A stretch of 54,414 nt of DNA. Source: an uncultured Hyphomicrobiales bacterium (GTDB lineage: Bacteria > Pseudomonadota > Alphaproteobacteria > Rhizobiales > Xanthobacteraceae). Each line of letters starts with the position of its first letter. Position 1 is the first letter of the stretch. Below are positions 36,732 through 45,249 of the stretch, one piece after another. The notes beneath the pieces are model-generated. The model was not told the DNA's origin and searched no databases. It saw nothing but the letters and a program-made list of their open reading frames with translations. Location of the stretch: the NCBI GenBank assembly GCA_903929045.1, contig CAIYTE010000179.1, positions 1 through 54,414 of the forward strand. The letters are read 5' to 3'. The position numbers were made by a program, and so were the translations under genes.

Positions 36732-37202
36732 TTGGGACAGCGCGATACTTCGTCTGAGAGCGGTCTTCGGATTTCGGACGGCACCGATTCCGGAGAAGCC
36801 TGTAGGGTCGTGGCGCAGTCGCAGGAAGCGTTCCGCGCCGGCGATTACGAGCGGCTCGCCTCGCTTTATCACGATGACATCGATTGGATTTTTCACGGGC
36901 CCACGTCGATCTTTCCGGAAGTCGGTCATCGCCGCGGCAAGATCGAAGTGTTCAAGTCGCTGGCCGCGATGAACCGGCAATTTTCCTTTGAGCAGTACGA
37001 TATCGAACAGTTGGTCGCGCATGGCAATGCGGCCGCCAGCATCGCGCAGGTCCGCATGGTGCAGCGGTCGACCAACCGCATCATCCGGTGCAAGATTGCA
37101 AACTTCCATCGCGTTCGCGACGGCAAGCTCTTCGAGTATCGCGGTTTTACCGACAGCTTCGACGCGGCCGAGCAGGTGCTGGGCCGCGAATTTCCGTTCT
37201 AG
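36732..37202 (+). CDS. SnoaL/NTF2-like protein, second of the tandem pair
   Basis: The 156-residue product shares its plan with the preceding protein: RVVAQSQEAFRAGDYERLAS, DIDWIFHGPTSIFPE and GKLFEYRGFTDSFDAAEQVLG. The matching DIDW-HGP and DSFD motifs make the paralogy visible by eye. It has about 20 extra N-terminal residues. The first start is TTG at 36732, three bases after the upstream stop, so it likely depends on coupled translation. Its stop codon overlaps that of the convergent binding-protein gene by four bases. Function unknown. Confidence 0.78.
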   Translation: MGQRDTSSESGLRISDGTDSGEACRVVAQSQEAFRAGDYERLASLYHDDIDWIFHGPTSIFPEVGHRRGKIEVFKSLAAMNRQFSFEQYDIEQLVAHGNAAASIAQVRMVQRSTNRIIRCKIANFHRVRDGKLFEYRGFTDSFDAAEQVLGREFPF

Positions 37203-37891
37203 CGGCGCGCCGGCTCGAGACCGAACTTCCGGAATGACGCTGCGGCGTCCGGGCCCGCCAAAAATGTCACCAATTCGCGCGCGGCGTCCGGCTGTTTCGC
37301 AGCGGTTGAAATGCCGCCGGCAAAGATCGTCGTCATTTGCAGGTCACCCGGCAGCGGCCCGATGTAGTCGATGCCCGGGAACGTCGCGAGTTCACTGATC
37401 TGCTGCACGCCGATCTCGGCATCGCCGTTGGCGACGAGGGTGCCGACGAAGCCGCCGGCCGGGATCTGCTTCAGCTTCGGTTTGATGCTGTCGGCCAAGC
37501 CCATGCGATCGAGCAGGCGGAAGAAGTATTCGCCGCTCGGTCCCGTCGAATAGCCGACGGATTTTGCCGCGCGCAGGGCGCTCTTGAAGGCGTCGGGGGT
37601 GGAGATGTCTGGTTGCGCCGCACCCTTGCGCAGCGCGACGCCGACGCCGGAGGTCGCAATGTCGACACGGCTGCCGGGCACGATCGCGCCCGACGTCATG
37701 AAGGCATCGATAAGGTTGCTGGCGGCAATCGCGAGGTCGAACGGTTCGTTCGCCGTCAGCCAGTTGCGTACATCGACCGTACCGCCGTAGCGCGTCGTGA
37801 CGTGATGGCCGGAGGCCTGTTCGAAGCGGGGAAGCAACTCGAGATAGGCCTTCTCGGTGGCCAGCGTTTTCAGAACCTTGATCTCAGCCAA
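37199..37891 (-). CDS. ModA-like periplasmic-type binding protein without signal peptide
   Basis: The 230-residue product is a type-2 solute-binding fold of the molybdate-binding ModA kind: IKVLKTLATEKAYLELLPRF, FDLAIAASNLIDAF, SVGYSTGPSGEYFF and VANGDAEIGVQQISEL. It is more than half identical by eye to the next protein. Unlike it, it begins directly with the first beta strand and has no signal peptide. No ATG lies farther upstream with a hydrophobic stretch, so it may act in the cytoplasm or be a decayed copy. There is no ABC permease or ATPase next to it. The ligand is unknown. Confidence 0.75.
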   Translation of the reverse strand: MAEIKVLKTLATEKAYLELLPRFEQASGHHVTTRYGGTVDVRNWLTANEPFDLAIAASNLIDAFMTSGAIVPGSRVDIATSGVGVALRKGAAQPDISTPDAFKSALRAAKSVGYSTGPSGEYFFRLLDRMGLADSIKPKLKQIPAGGFVGTLVANGDAEIGVQQISELATFPGIDYIGPLPGDLQMTTIFAGGISTAAKQPDAARELVTFLAGPDAAASFRKFGLEPARR

Positions 37892-37919
37892 TTCGTCCCC
37901 GCATCGTTGTCCGGGCGTC

Positions 37920-38666
37920 TTAGCCCGGCTCCATGCCGCGCTTCTTATACGTCGCCGCCGCTTCCGGCGAGGTCACGTATTTGATCAGCGCCTTGGCCGC
38001 CACCGGCTCCCTGGCTTTGGCGGCGATACCACTGGAGAACACCGTCATGCGCTGGATGTCCGCGGGCAGGGGGCCGACATAATCGACGCCGGGGAATTGC
38101 GACATCTCGCTGACCTGCTGGATGCCGAAGTCGACGTCGCCATTCGCAGTGATGGTGCCGACGAAGACACCCGTCGGGGTCTGCTTGAGCTTCGGCTTGA
38201 CCTGATCGGCGATGCCGAGCCGGTCGAACAGGCCAATCACGTAGTTGCCGCTGGGGCCGGTGGAGTAGCCGATCGACTTCGCGGCGAGCAGCGACTTCTT
38301 GAAGGCTTCCGTCGTCGAAATGTCAGGCTTCGGCGCGCCAGCTTTGACGCCAACGCCGACGCCGGACTTGGCAAGATCGACGCGGCTGCCCGGCGCGAGC
38401 GTGCCATCGGCGAGGAAACCGTCGAGGTCCGTGCCCGCCATGATCAGGACGTCGAAGGCTTCACCTGCGGCGATGCGTTTTTTGACGTCGAGCGTGCCGG
38501 TGTAGACGATCTTGACGGTATTCCCGGTGGCCTTTTCGAACTGCGGGATCAGGTCGCGATGGCTGAGTTCGGTCGCCTGGGTCGACAACACGGTGATCTC
38601 GGCCGCCTGCGCCACGGCAGCGCCCGCCAGGAGCAACGAGACCGCAATGATCCCCTGGATTTTCAT
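37920..38666 (-). CDS. ModA-like periplasmic substrate-binding protein
   Basis: The 248-residue product has a signal peptide (MKIQGIIAVSLLLAGAAVAQ, cleavage before AEITVLST) and the ModA-like fold: FEKATGNTVKIVYTGTLDVK, KSIGYSTGPSGNYVIGLF and ITANGDVDFGIQQVSEM. The ligand residues for molybdate cannot be judged by eye; related orphan proteins bind other oxyanions or organic acids. The ATG at 38666 with GGAG upstream sets the start; the frame extends to 38690. It lies 28 nt upstream of its paralogue on the same strand. gatB starts divergently 91 nt away. No transporter partners are near. Confidence 0.82.
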   Translation of the reverse strand: MKIQGIIAVSLLLAGAAVAQAAEITVLSTQATELSHRDLIPQFEKATGNTVKIVYTGTLDVKKRIAAGEAFDVLIMAGTDLDGFLADGTLAPGSRVDLAKSGVGVGVKAGAPKPDISTTEAFKKSLLAAKSIGYSTGPSGNYVIGLFDRLGIADQVKPKLKQTPTGVFVGTITANGDVDFGIQQVSEMSQFPGVDYVGPLPADIQRMTVFSSGIAAKAREPVAAKALIKYVTSPEAAATYKKRGMEPG

Positions 38667-38757
38667 GTTCCGCTCCCTGTTCGCGTCCAATGACGCGTTT
38701 TTAAGTTTTGTGGGGCCAGTCTAGTCTTGGCCCAAGAGCCGCGATAGAGAGGCGCCT

Positions 38758-40227
38758 ATGAATGTACAGAGCAAACCGAGCAAGCTGATCAAGGGCGCCA
38801 CCGGCGATTGGGAAATCGTCGTCGGCATGGAAGTCCACGCCCAGGTCTCGTCCAACTCCAAGCTGTTCTCCGGCGCCTCGACCGAATTCGGCGGTGCTCC
38901 CAACAGCCATGTCTCGCTGGTCGACGCGGCGATGCCCGGCATGCTGCCGGTGATCAACGAAGAGTGCGTGCGCCAGGCGATCCGCACCGGGCTCGGCCTG
39001 CAAGCCAAGATCAATCTGAAGTCGGTATTCGACCGGAAGAACTATTTCTATCCAGATCTGCCGCAGGGCTACCAGATCAGCCAGTACAAATCGCCGGTGG
39101 TCGGCGAGGGTGAGGTGATCGTCGATCTACCCGATGGCGAGACCGTTACGATCGGTATCGAGCGGCTGCATCTCGAACAGGATGCCGGCAAGTCGGTGCA
39201 CGACAAGCACCCGCAATACTCCTACGTCGATCTCAACCGCTCCGGCGTGGCGCTGATGGAGATCGTTTCCAAGCCCGATATCCGTTCGTCCGAGCAGGCC
39301 ATGGCCTATGTCGCCAAGTTGCGCGCCATCCTGCGCTATCTCGGAACCTGCGACGGCGACATGGAGAAGGGGTCGCTGCGCGCCGACGTCAATGTCTCGG
39401 TGCGCAAGCCCGGCAGTCCGCTCGGAACCCGCTGCGAAATCAAAAACATGAATTCGATCAGCTTCATCGGCGATGCGATCGAGCACGAAGCGCGCCGGCA
39501 GATCGAGATTCTCGAAGAAGGCGGCGCGATCGATCAGGAAACGCGGCTTTACGACCCGAACAAGGGCGAAACGCGGTCGATGCGCTCCAAGGAAGAGGCG
39601 CATGACTACCGTTACTTCCCCGATCCGGACTTGCTGCCGCTCGAAGTCACGCAAAGTTACGTCGATGACCTCAAAAGCCATCTGCCGGAGCTTCCAGACG
39701 GCAAGAAAGCGCGGTTCATCAGCGACCTCGGTCTGTCGCCTTACGATGCCGGTCAGCTTGTCGCCGAACGCGACATTGCCAGCTACTTCGAGACGGTCGC
39801 CAAAGGCCGCGACGCCAAGCTTGCCGCCAACTGGGTGCTCAATGAATTGTCCGGCCGCCTGAACAAGGAAGGCCACAGCATCGCGAAGTCGCCGGTTGCG
39901 GCCGAACAGCTCGGTACGATCGTCGAACTGATCATGGACAAGACGATTTCCGGCAAGATTGCCAAGGACTTATTTGAGATCGTTTGGACCGAAGGCGGCG
40001 AACCGCGCGATATCGTCAAAGCGCGCGGCATGGTTCAGGTCACCGACATGGGCGTGATCGAGAAGGCCGTCGACGATGTCATCGCCAAAAATCCGGACAA
40101 AGTCGCCGACGCAAAGACAAATCCGAAAGCGATCGGATGGTTTGTCGGCCAGGTGATGAAGGCGTCGGGCGGTAAAGCGAGCCCGCAAGCGGTCAACGAC
40201 GTGCTGAAATCCAAACTCGGCCTCTGA
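38758..40227 (+). CDS. gatB: Asp-tRNA(Asn)/Glu-tRNA(Gln) amidotransferase subunit GatB
   Basis: GatB is the tRNA-binding kinase-like subunit that activates the glutamyl or aspartyl group for amidation. The 489-residue product has the N-terminal GatB domain ([49 protein letters not shown]) with the conserved metal site region, the [16 protein letters not shown] segment, and the C-terminal YqeY-like helical domain (INPK-type ending [10 protein letters not shown]). It stands apart from gatCA by four unrelated genes. Length is normal and all main motifs are intact. Confidence 0.97.
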   Translation: MNVQSKPSKLIKGATGDWEIVVGMEVHAQVSSNSKLFSGASTEFGGAPNSHVSLVDAAMPGMLPVINEECVRQAIRTGLGLQAKINLKSVFDRKNYFYPDLPQGYQISQYKSPVVGEGEVIVDLPDGETVTIGIERLHLEQDAGKSVHDKHPQYSYVDLNRSGVALMEIVSKPDIRSSEQAMAYVAKLRAILRYLGTCDGDMEKGSLRADVNVSVRKPGSPLGTRCEIKNMNSISFIGDAIEHEARRQIEILEEGGAIDQETRLYDPNKGETRSMRSKEEAHDYRYFPDPDLLPLEVTQSYVDDLKSHLPELPDGKKARFISDLGLSPYDAGQLVAERDIASYFETVAKGRDAKLAANWVLNELSGRLNKEGHSIAKSPVAAEQLGTIVELIMDKTISGKIAKDLFEIVWTEGGEPRDIVKARGMVQVTDMGVIEKAVDDVIAKNPDKVADAKTNPKAIGWFVGQVMKASGGKASPQAVNDVLKSKLGL

Positions 40228-40834
40228 CACCGCATCGACTTCGTTAACGATTGGTTGCTGCGCAGCGTCTCTGAATGTTCGGGACGTCCGACCGCGCGCG
40301 CCGATTTTTTACCGGCACTCATCGCGGTCGACGCGCGTCGCGATGCGAAATTTTCCGCGCATGCGATCGCGTTTCGCGAATCACTTTTCACTGATTCGCT
40401 CGTTTTTGATCGTTTCAGACCTTCGACAAGCGCGCGCGGCGAGTTTTATGCAATTTTTTTTTACACATGATTTGCGGCGCACAAGAACGATTACCGTTGC
40501 AAAGTTTTTTGCGATTGCGGGTGAGAAAATCGCGTGCGTTGCAGCGGTATCGGTTTTCCAGGCGTGCAAATAAGCCTTATTTCATCGTATGTTTTGCAAT
40601 TCGCGTTTAGCGGGTGATTTGCGCCGCGTTGTTGGCGCATGAGCCGTCATTATGACGACGACACACGCCGTTTTGTGCGCGCATGATGTGTCTGGCGCGT
40701 GCGCTATACACATCGCTTAGTGTTCTCAGTGTTTTTTTCATTGCTCTGTAGTAAGCAGAATGAAGTACGCGTCGATCCGCGACCGTACTGAGACTGAGAC
40801 ATCCGCCATCTTAGATGGCTTGGAGGGCAGACAA
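40228..40834. other. about 600 nt without a recognisable gene
   Basis: Between gatB and the lysine-rich mini-ORF the sequence is lower in GC, with runs of T (about 40447-40456 and 40729-40737), many CGCG-containing dyads such as the GCGCC/GGCGC pair near 40622-40640, and no frame with coding character. It may hold a promoter with a long leader or a small RNA. I see no tRNA, tmRNA, RNase P, SRP or 6S signature. Confidence 0.5.
40805..40819 (+). promoter_or_regulatory. hairpin directly before the lysine-rich mini-ORF
   Basis: A perfect 6-bp stem with a 3-nt loop (gccatc at 40805-40810, gatggc at 40814-40819) ends one base before the TGGAGG ribosome-binding site of the 19-codon ORF. Its placement could influence initiation; that is inference. 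Confidence 0.4.
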
Positions 40835-40894
40835 ATGGCTAAGCGCAAAAAGAAGGCTGCGGCGAAGAAGAAGAGCAAGAAGAAGAAGCTCTAG
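40835..40894 (+). CDS. lysine-rich 19-residue mini-protein
   Basis: The open frame encodes MAKRKKKAAAKKKSKKKKL: eleven lysines plus one arginine out of nineteen residues. GGAGG with a 9-nt spacing precedes the ATG. The peptide resembles the tail of histone H1-like proteins and the N-terminal extension of the glutathione transferase 660 nt downstream. Low-complexity sequence of this size can occur by chance, but the ribosome-binding site, the long conserved-looking leader and the strong terminator-like hairpin after it argue for a real transcript. If translated it should bind nucleic acid. Confidence 0.45.
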   Translation: MAKRKKKAAAKKKSKKKKL

Positions 40895-41017
40895 TCTTCT
40901 GATGCTCGATTCCGATCTTCGGCTTTCTTTGTCGAAGATTGCGTCATACGGGCCGGTGTGCGTCACGGTGTGACGAGCGCAACGCGGTTGCCCGGGACGC
41001 CCCGGTCCGAATGATGC

Positions 41018-41060
41018 CTGAGGGCGTCGGTGAGACTTACGGTCTCTCCGACGCCCTCAG
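41018..41060. terminator. long near-perfect hairpin between mini-ORF and PsiF-like gene
   Basis: A 13-bp stem (41018-41030 with 41048-41060) continues after one mismatch as a 5-bp stem (41032-41036 with 41042-41046) with a 5-nt loop. TGTTTCTG follows on the plus strand. Its place between convergent genes fits a bidirectional terminator. Confidence 0.75.
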
Positions 41061-41104
41061 TGTTTCTGCAGTCTGAAAAGTTTGCCGCCGATCGCGACGG
41101 CGGG

Positions 41105-41383
41105 TCAGGCGCCCTTGAGGCGCTTGTTGCAGGCGCTCCAGAACTGGGGCCACTTCATTCCCTTCTCGACTTTGCCGGCGGCTTTGACTTCCTTCCATTC
41201 GGCGCCGCACTTCTTTTGCCGCTCGCGCATCGCCAGCATGCCGGCGCTCGGCTCTTTCTTCGGCTTGTCGGCCTTGGTCTCGGCCTTCTTGTCGGCCTGC
41301 GCGAATGCGGGCTGGGTCATCTTCGGCAGCGGCGCGGTGAGAAGGCCGGTGGCAACCAGAACGGCGAACATCGTCTTGCTCAT
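41105..41383 (-). CDS. small secreted basic protein, PsiF-like
   Basis: The 92-residue product has a signal peptide (MSKTMFAVLVATGLLTAPLP, cleavage after MTQPAFA), a Lys-rich linker and a compact domain with two cysteines (QKKCGAEWKEVKAAGK and FWSACNKRLKG). The Cys-x-x-Glu/Ala-Lys ... Phe-x-x-x-Cys pattern recalls the PsiF repeat (phosphate-starvation-inducible), also two-cysteine, but the match is loose. Periplasmic location is likely. It is convergent with the mini-ORF and divergent from the glutathione transferase gene. Function unknown. Confidence 0.65.
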   Translation of the reverse strand: MSKTMFAVLVATGLLTAPLPKMTQPAFAQADKKAETKADKPKKEPSAGMLAMRERQKKCGAEWKEVKAAGKVEKGMKWPQFWSACNKRLKGA

Positions 41384-41558
41384 GATCTCCCCCTTGTTTT
41401 CCCCGGTGGCAGGCGTCGGCCTGCAACCTGATTTGGCAGAATAACGACCTCTGGTTGTGTCCGTCCAGCCCGTTGGCGCACGGGCGGGTTGCAGGCAGGA
41501 ACCCGCGGGCCTACGTCAATGCGGCGTTTTGAGACGCTTTTTGGGAATGGAGACGGAC

Positions 41559-42356
41559 ATGGCGCGCGCGAAGAAGAAGGCCGCGAAAGCAAAGCCGGCC
41601 AAATCGAAGACCAAAGTCAAGAAGAGTAAGCCGGTGGCCAAAAGCCCGGCCAAGAAATCGGCCAAGCCGATCGATCTCTATTACTGGGCGACGCCGAACG
41701 GCTTCAAGATCACGATCTTCCTCGAAGAAGCCAAGGTGCCGTACAATCTGCACCCGGTGAACATCTCCAAAGGCGAGCAGTTCAAGCCGGACTTCCTGAA
41801 AATCTCCCCGAACAACCGCATGCCCGCGATCGTCGATCCGAACGGGCCGGGCGGCAAACCGATTTCCATCTTCGAGTCCGGCGCCATCCTGCAATATCTC
41901 GGCCGCAAGTTCGGCAAGTTCTATCCGGCCGACGAACGCGGCCGTGTCGAAGTCGACCAGTGGCTGTTCTGGCAGATGGGCGGCGTTGGCCCGATGGCAG
42001 GGCAGGTGCATCACTTCAAGAACTACGCCGTGGAGACGCTGACCTATGCGATCAACCGCTACGTCAACGAAGTGAACCGGCTCTACGGCGTCATGAACAA
42101 GCGGCTGGCCGATCGTGACTTCATCGCCGGCAAATATTCGATCGCCGACATGGCGCTGGTTGGCTGGGTCAATGGCTGGGAGAAGCAGGGCCAGGACATC
42201 AACGAATTCCCGCACCTCAAGGCGTGGCTCGCGCGCATGAAGGCGCGCCCCGCAGTCCAGCGCGGCATGCAACTCGGCCTCGAGTGGCGTCAGAATGTCG
42301 ACATGAAGGATCCGAAGGTGCACGCCGTGCTGTTCGGCCAGCGCGCGCTCAAATAG
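41559..42356 (+). CDS. glutathione S-transferase family protein with basic N-terminal extension
   Basis: The 265-residue product has a thioredoxin-like N-domain starting at about residue 38 (IDLYYWATPNGFKITIFLEE) with the glutathione-binding NNRMPAIVDP and ESGAILQYLG motifs, and an all-helical C-domain with YSIADMALVGWV. The proportions fit the YghU/YfcG (nu-class) group, which reduces disulfides or peroxides. The first 37 residues are unusual: a Lys/Ala/Pro-rich tail, MARAKKKAAKAKPAKSKTKV and so on, resembling histone H1-like tails. The ATG at 41559 with GGAG upstream is preferred; ATG 41547 is possible. Terminator follows. Confidence 0.88.
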   Translation: MARAKKKAAKAKPAKSKTKVKKSKPVAKSPAKKSAKPIDLYYWATPNGFKITIFLEEAKVPYNLHPVNISKGEQFKPDFLKISPNNRMPAIVDPNGPGGKPISIFESGAILQYLGRKFGKFYPADERGRVEVDQWLFWQMGGVGPMAGQVHHFKNYAVETLTYAINRYVNEVNRLYGVMNKRLADRDFIAGKYSIADMALVGWVNGWEKQGQDINEFPHLKAWLARMKARPAVQRGMQLGLEWRQNVDMKDPKVHAVLFGQRALK

Positions 42357-42372
42357 CCGGCGGATTGAATCG

Positions 42373-42410
42373 AAAAGCCGTCCCGCGCGTGAGTAGGGGA
42401 CGGCTTTTTT
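42373..42410. terminator. terminator between GST and DUF2147 genes
   Basis: A 10-bp stem (42375-42384 with 42397-42406) is flanked by AAAA on one side and six T on the other, so it can terminate both convergent genes. Confidence 0.88.
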
Positions 42411-42428
42411 GTTGCGGCGGTGCGTCGA

Positions 42429-42857
42429 TTACTTCGAACGCGTCCAGGTCTGACCCTTGCAGAGCACGCTGAGCACGCAGCCTTCGACCTTGGCGCTGTT
42501 GTCGCCGGCCAGTTGCATGTTCGCCGAGTAAGTCTTGCCGTCGTCGGCGTTGTAGATCGAGCCCGACCATTTGTCGGTGCCGCTCGGTGTCAGGCCGTTC
42601 ACCACCTGCAGGCCGATCATCGGACGGGCCTGCTTGGCCGGATCCGGATTGAGCGCATCGGTTTTCGGTTTGCCGGTCTTGGGATCGGTCGGCTCCTTGA
42701 GCCACACGACCTTGCCGCAGAGTTTACCGCCACAATTGGAAATATGAACTTTGGTGCCGCCGTCGCCGGACAGCCATGTCCCTTGCGGATCGGCAGCGAA
42801 TGCTGTGGTCGACAGCAGCGAAAGGGCCAAAGCGGCCGCGCCAATAAGTGTCTTCAC
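42429..42857 (-). CDS. DUF2147 family periplasmic protein
   Basis: The 142-residue product has a signal peptide (MKTLIGAAALALSLLSTTAF, cleavage before ADPQGTW) and the DUF2147 domain. The pattern is GTWLSGDGGTKVHISNC, then LCGKVVWLKEPTDPKTG and NPDPAKQARPMIGLQVVNG, with four cysteines that could form two disulfides. Family members are small beta-barrel proteins of the periplasm; a role in lipid or ligand binding is suspected, but no reaction is established. It is alone on its strand, convergent with the GST gene. Confidence 0.9.
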   Translation of the reverse strand: MKTLIGAAALALSLLSTTAFAADPQGTWLSGDGGTKVHISNCGGKLCGKVVWLKEPTDPKTGKPKTDALNPDPAKQARPMIGLQVVNGLTPSGTDKWSGSIYNADDGKTYSANMQLAGDNSAKVEGCVLSVLCKGQTWTRSK

Positions 42858-43189
42858 GATCGATCTCCGATTTTGTTTTTGCCGATTTTGCCCGGAGGCA
42901 CCGGGATAACTCTTATGCCCCCGTGGTTAGTTCCCGCTAAATGGGCGCGGTTAGCGCTTCGTCACCGTGACCTGAAGAGGGCCTCATTATCGCGGTTTTA
43001 CGGCACTTTCCGCGCCGCCGCCAGCGCCATGGAACTATGAATTTACAATCGATTCATCGCGATGCTTAAACTGTCATTCAAATTTTCGACTGAAGATCAT
43101 CCTGCACGGACGGGACAAATTCCGCGCAACAGGGACTAAAAAGGGCAGGCCGCAATCAAGCGGACCAGCCCCACAACAGGGTGGTCAAG
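42858..43189. other. intergenic region between DUF2147 and Sel1-like genes
   Basis: These 332 nt separate divergent genes and should carry both promoters. An imperfect palindrome with core gtcaccgtgac occurs around 42961-42974 and might be an operator. No small gene or RNA was recognised. Confidence 0.4.
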
Positions 43190-43486
43190 ATGATTGGGAT
43201 CGAACTGGAATTGCCGGAAGTGGTTGATGGCGAAGATTGCTACGTCCGCGGCATGAGCTACTCGTCGGGCGCGGGCGTCGCGGTCGATCTGGTGCAGGCG
43301 CATATGTGGTTCAACATCGCCGCGATGCGCGGCCACAAGGACGGCGCGCCGATGCGCAAGGAAATCGCCGCGCAGATGAGCGACAGCGAGATCGGCATGG
43401 CGCAGCGCGCCGCGCGCGACTGGCTCAAGGCTCACCCGCAGGCGCCGATCCCGGTTGCCATGCCGGCCATCCGTATCGCCGCTTAA
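43190..43486 (+). CDS. small Sel1-like repeat protein
   Basis: The 98-residue product contains one Sel1-type unit (GAGVAVDLVQAHMWFNIAAMRG) followed by the helix IAAQMSDSEIGMAQRAARDWL, a form common in rhizobial short proteins. Such repeats mediate protein-protein contacts. There is no export signal. ATG 43190 has AGGGTGG upstream; GTG at 43181 is the alternative. Its stop overlaps the end of the TPR gene on the other strand by four bases. Confidence 0.75.
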   Translation: MIGIELELPEVVDGEDCYVRGMSYSSGAGVAVDLVQAHMWFNIAAMRGHKDGAPMRKEIAAQMSDSEIGMAQRAARDWLKAHPQAPIPVAMPAIRIAA

Positions 43487-45174
43487 GCCTGAGCTGCAAA
43501 GTCCGCGAGCGCGGTACGCACCTGCGTCATCGCGCTCGGCCAATCGCCGAGTGACGGCTGCCGAAACAGCCGCACCTGCGGATACCAGGCGCTGTGATCG
43601 CCAGTGAGACCCCAGCGCCAGTCCGGCGCGAAGGGCAACATCACCCAGGCCGGGCGCGCCATGGCGCCGGCCAGATGCACGATCGACGTGTCGACCGAGA
43701 TCAGCAGGTCGCACAACGACAGCACCGCGGCGGTGTCTGCCATGTCGTTGAGATCGCCGCCGATCGGCGTGACATGGGCGCGAGACGCGAGCAGGGCGGC
43801 ATCGCCGTCACGCAATTCGCGCTGAATGCTGACGAATGAAATACCTTCCAGCGTCAAAAGCGGCTCAAGCACTTTGAGATCGAGCGAGCGATTGGCGTCG
43901 TTGGCGTGCTTGGCCTGACCGGCCCATGCGACAGCAACGCGTTTGCCCGGAAGGGCGCCAAGCTTCGATTGCCACTGTTCAATGCGCGCCGGATCCGCGT
44001 GCAGATAGGGAAGGTCCGCCGGGACCGTGCTCGCGTCGGTTTTCAATGCGAGCGGCAAGCTGCCCAGCGGTGTGTGCACATCGTAACCCGGCAACGGTTC
44101 GCCGCGCGCGACGCAGGCCGTCACGCCCTCGATGCCGCTCAGCAGTGATTTCAATTCCGGCTGAACTTCCAGCACCACCTTGGCGCCGGCGCGCGCCAGC
44201 AGGGGCGCATAACGCGCAAACTGGATGGTGTCGCCGAGGCCTTGTTCGGCGGTGAGCAGGATCGTCTTATGGCCGAGCGGAAATTCGCCGAGCCACAGTG
44301 GCTTATTGTAGCCGCGCCTCGTGTCGGCCATGGCGCTGCGTTTCCAGCGCGCCTCATAGGCCTTGAAGCCTTCGCGCAAATCGCCGAGCGTGAGCAGGCA
44401 CAGCGCGCGATTGTTTTGCGCGTCGGCGTCGCCTTTGTTGAGCGCCAACGTGCGATCGAAGCACTGCACCGCTTCGGCGTAGCGGTTGAGCTGCTGCAGC
44501 GCGCGGCCGCGGTTGTGCCAGACGCGTGGATGCTCAGGCATTGCATTGAGCGCGCGGTCGAAGTCGGCCAAAGCCTCAACAGGCCGGTTGAGCGCGAGCA
44601 GGGCGTTGCCCCGATTGTACATCGCACTCGGATGTCCAGGCATCAGCGACAGGGCGGCATCGAAATCGCTCAGCGCTTCGTCCTGTCGCGACAGGTTGGC
44701 TTTGGCAATACCGCGGTTCATGAGGGCCTCGCCATTGCGCGGATCAAGCCGCAGCAAAGCGTCGAAGGTTTCGAGGGCGTCGGCGGGGCGGCCGAGCGAC
44801 AGCAGTGCCGAGCCGCGATTGGCGAGCGCCAGCGGGTCACCAGGCTTGATGCTCAGTGCCTTGTCGAGACAATCGAGCGCTTCCTGATCGCGCTTGAGCG
44901 CGTGCATGACGTTCGACAGGTTGACGAGCGCTTCGGCCGAGCGCGGATTGATCTTGAGCGCCGCGGTAATGAGGCGCAGCGCTTCGCCCATCTGGCCGCC
45001 TTGCGCTTTCAGCGTGCCGTAGATGTGCAGCGCATCGAAATAGTCCGGCGCCGCCTTGACGATGCGGCCGTAGATTTTCTCAGCCTCGCGCACTTTGCCG
45101 GCGCGGTGCAGCGCGACGGCCTCGTCCATGGCTTGATTGACGTCGAAACGCGGTGAGGGCACGGCAACTCGCAC
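43483..45174 (-). CDS. TPR protein with C-terminal glycosyltransferase-like (GT9/SPINDLY-type) domain
   Basis: The 563-residue product has about eight tetratricopeptide repeats in the first 280 residues (units such as ALANRGSALLSLGRPADALE and AMYNRGNALLALNRPVEALA). From about residue 300 a Rossmann-type domain follows with ILLTAEQGLGDTIQFARYAP, GKRVAVAWAGQAKHANDANR and LISVDTSIVHLAGAMARPAW. This layout is known from many Rhizobiales proteins and resembles ADP-heptose or O-linked GlcNAc transferases, but the acceptor is unknown. The start is GTG at 45174; ATG 45129 is possible. No signal peptide, so it acts in the cytoplasm. Confidence 0.85.
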   Translation of the reverse strand: MRVAVPSPRFDVNQAMDEAVALHRAGKVREAEKIYGRIVKAAPDYFDALHIYGTLKAQGGQMGEALRLITAALKINPRSAEALVNLSNVMHALKRDQEALDCLDKALSIKPGDPLALANRGSALLSLGRPADALETFDALLRLDPRNGEALMNRGIAKANLSRQDEALSDFDAALSLMPGHPSAMYNRGNALLALNRPVEALADFDRALNAMPEHPRVWHNRGRALQQLNRYAEAVQCFDRTLALNKGDADAQNNRALCLLTLGDLREGFKAYEARWKRSAMADTRRGYNKPLWLGEFPLGHKTILLTAEQGLGDTIQFARYAPLLARAGAKVVLEVQPELKSLLSGIEGVTACVARGEPLPGYDVHTPLGSLPLALKTDASTVPADLPYLHADPARIEQWQSKLGALPGKRVAVAWAGQAKHANDANRSLDLKVLEPLLTLEGISFVSIQRELRDGDAALLASRAHVTPIGGDLNDMADTAAVLSLCDLLISVDTSIVHLAGAMARPAWVMLPFAPDWRWGLTGDHSAWYPQVRLFRQPSLGDWPSAMTQVRTALADFAAQA

Positions 45175-45249
45175 AGATTGACGCCGCCCAAGCGCAGCGC
45201 GGGCCGCGAGATTGCGGTCGTGCGAGCGATTGTCAACCCGAGGTGTGTC

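Noticed and set aside
40228-40834. known structural RNA (tmRNA, RNase P, SRP, 6S)
   Set aside because: None of the conserved sequence blocks of these RNAs was recognised in the region.
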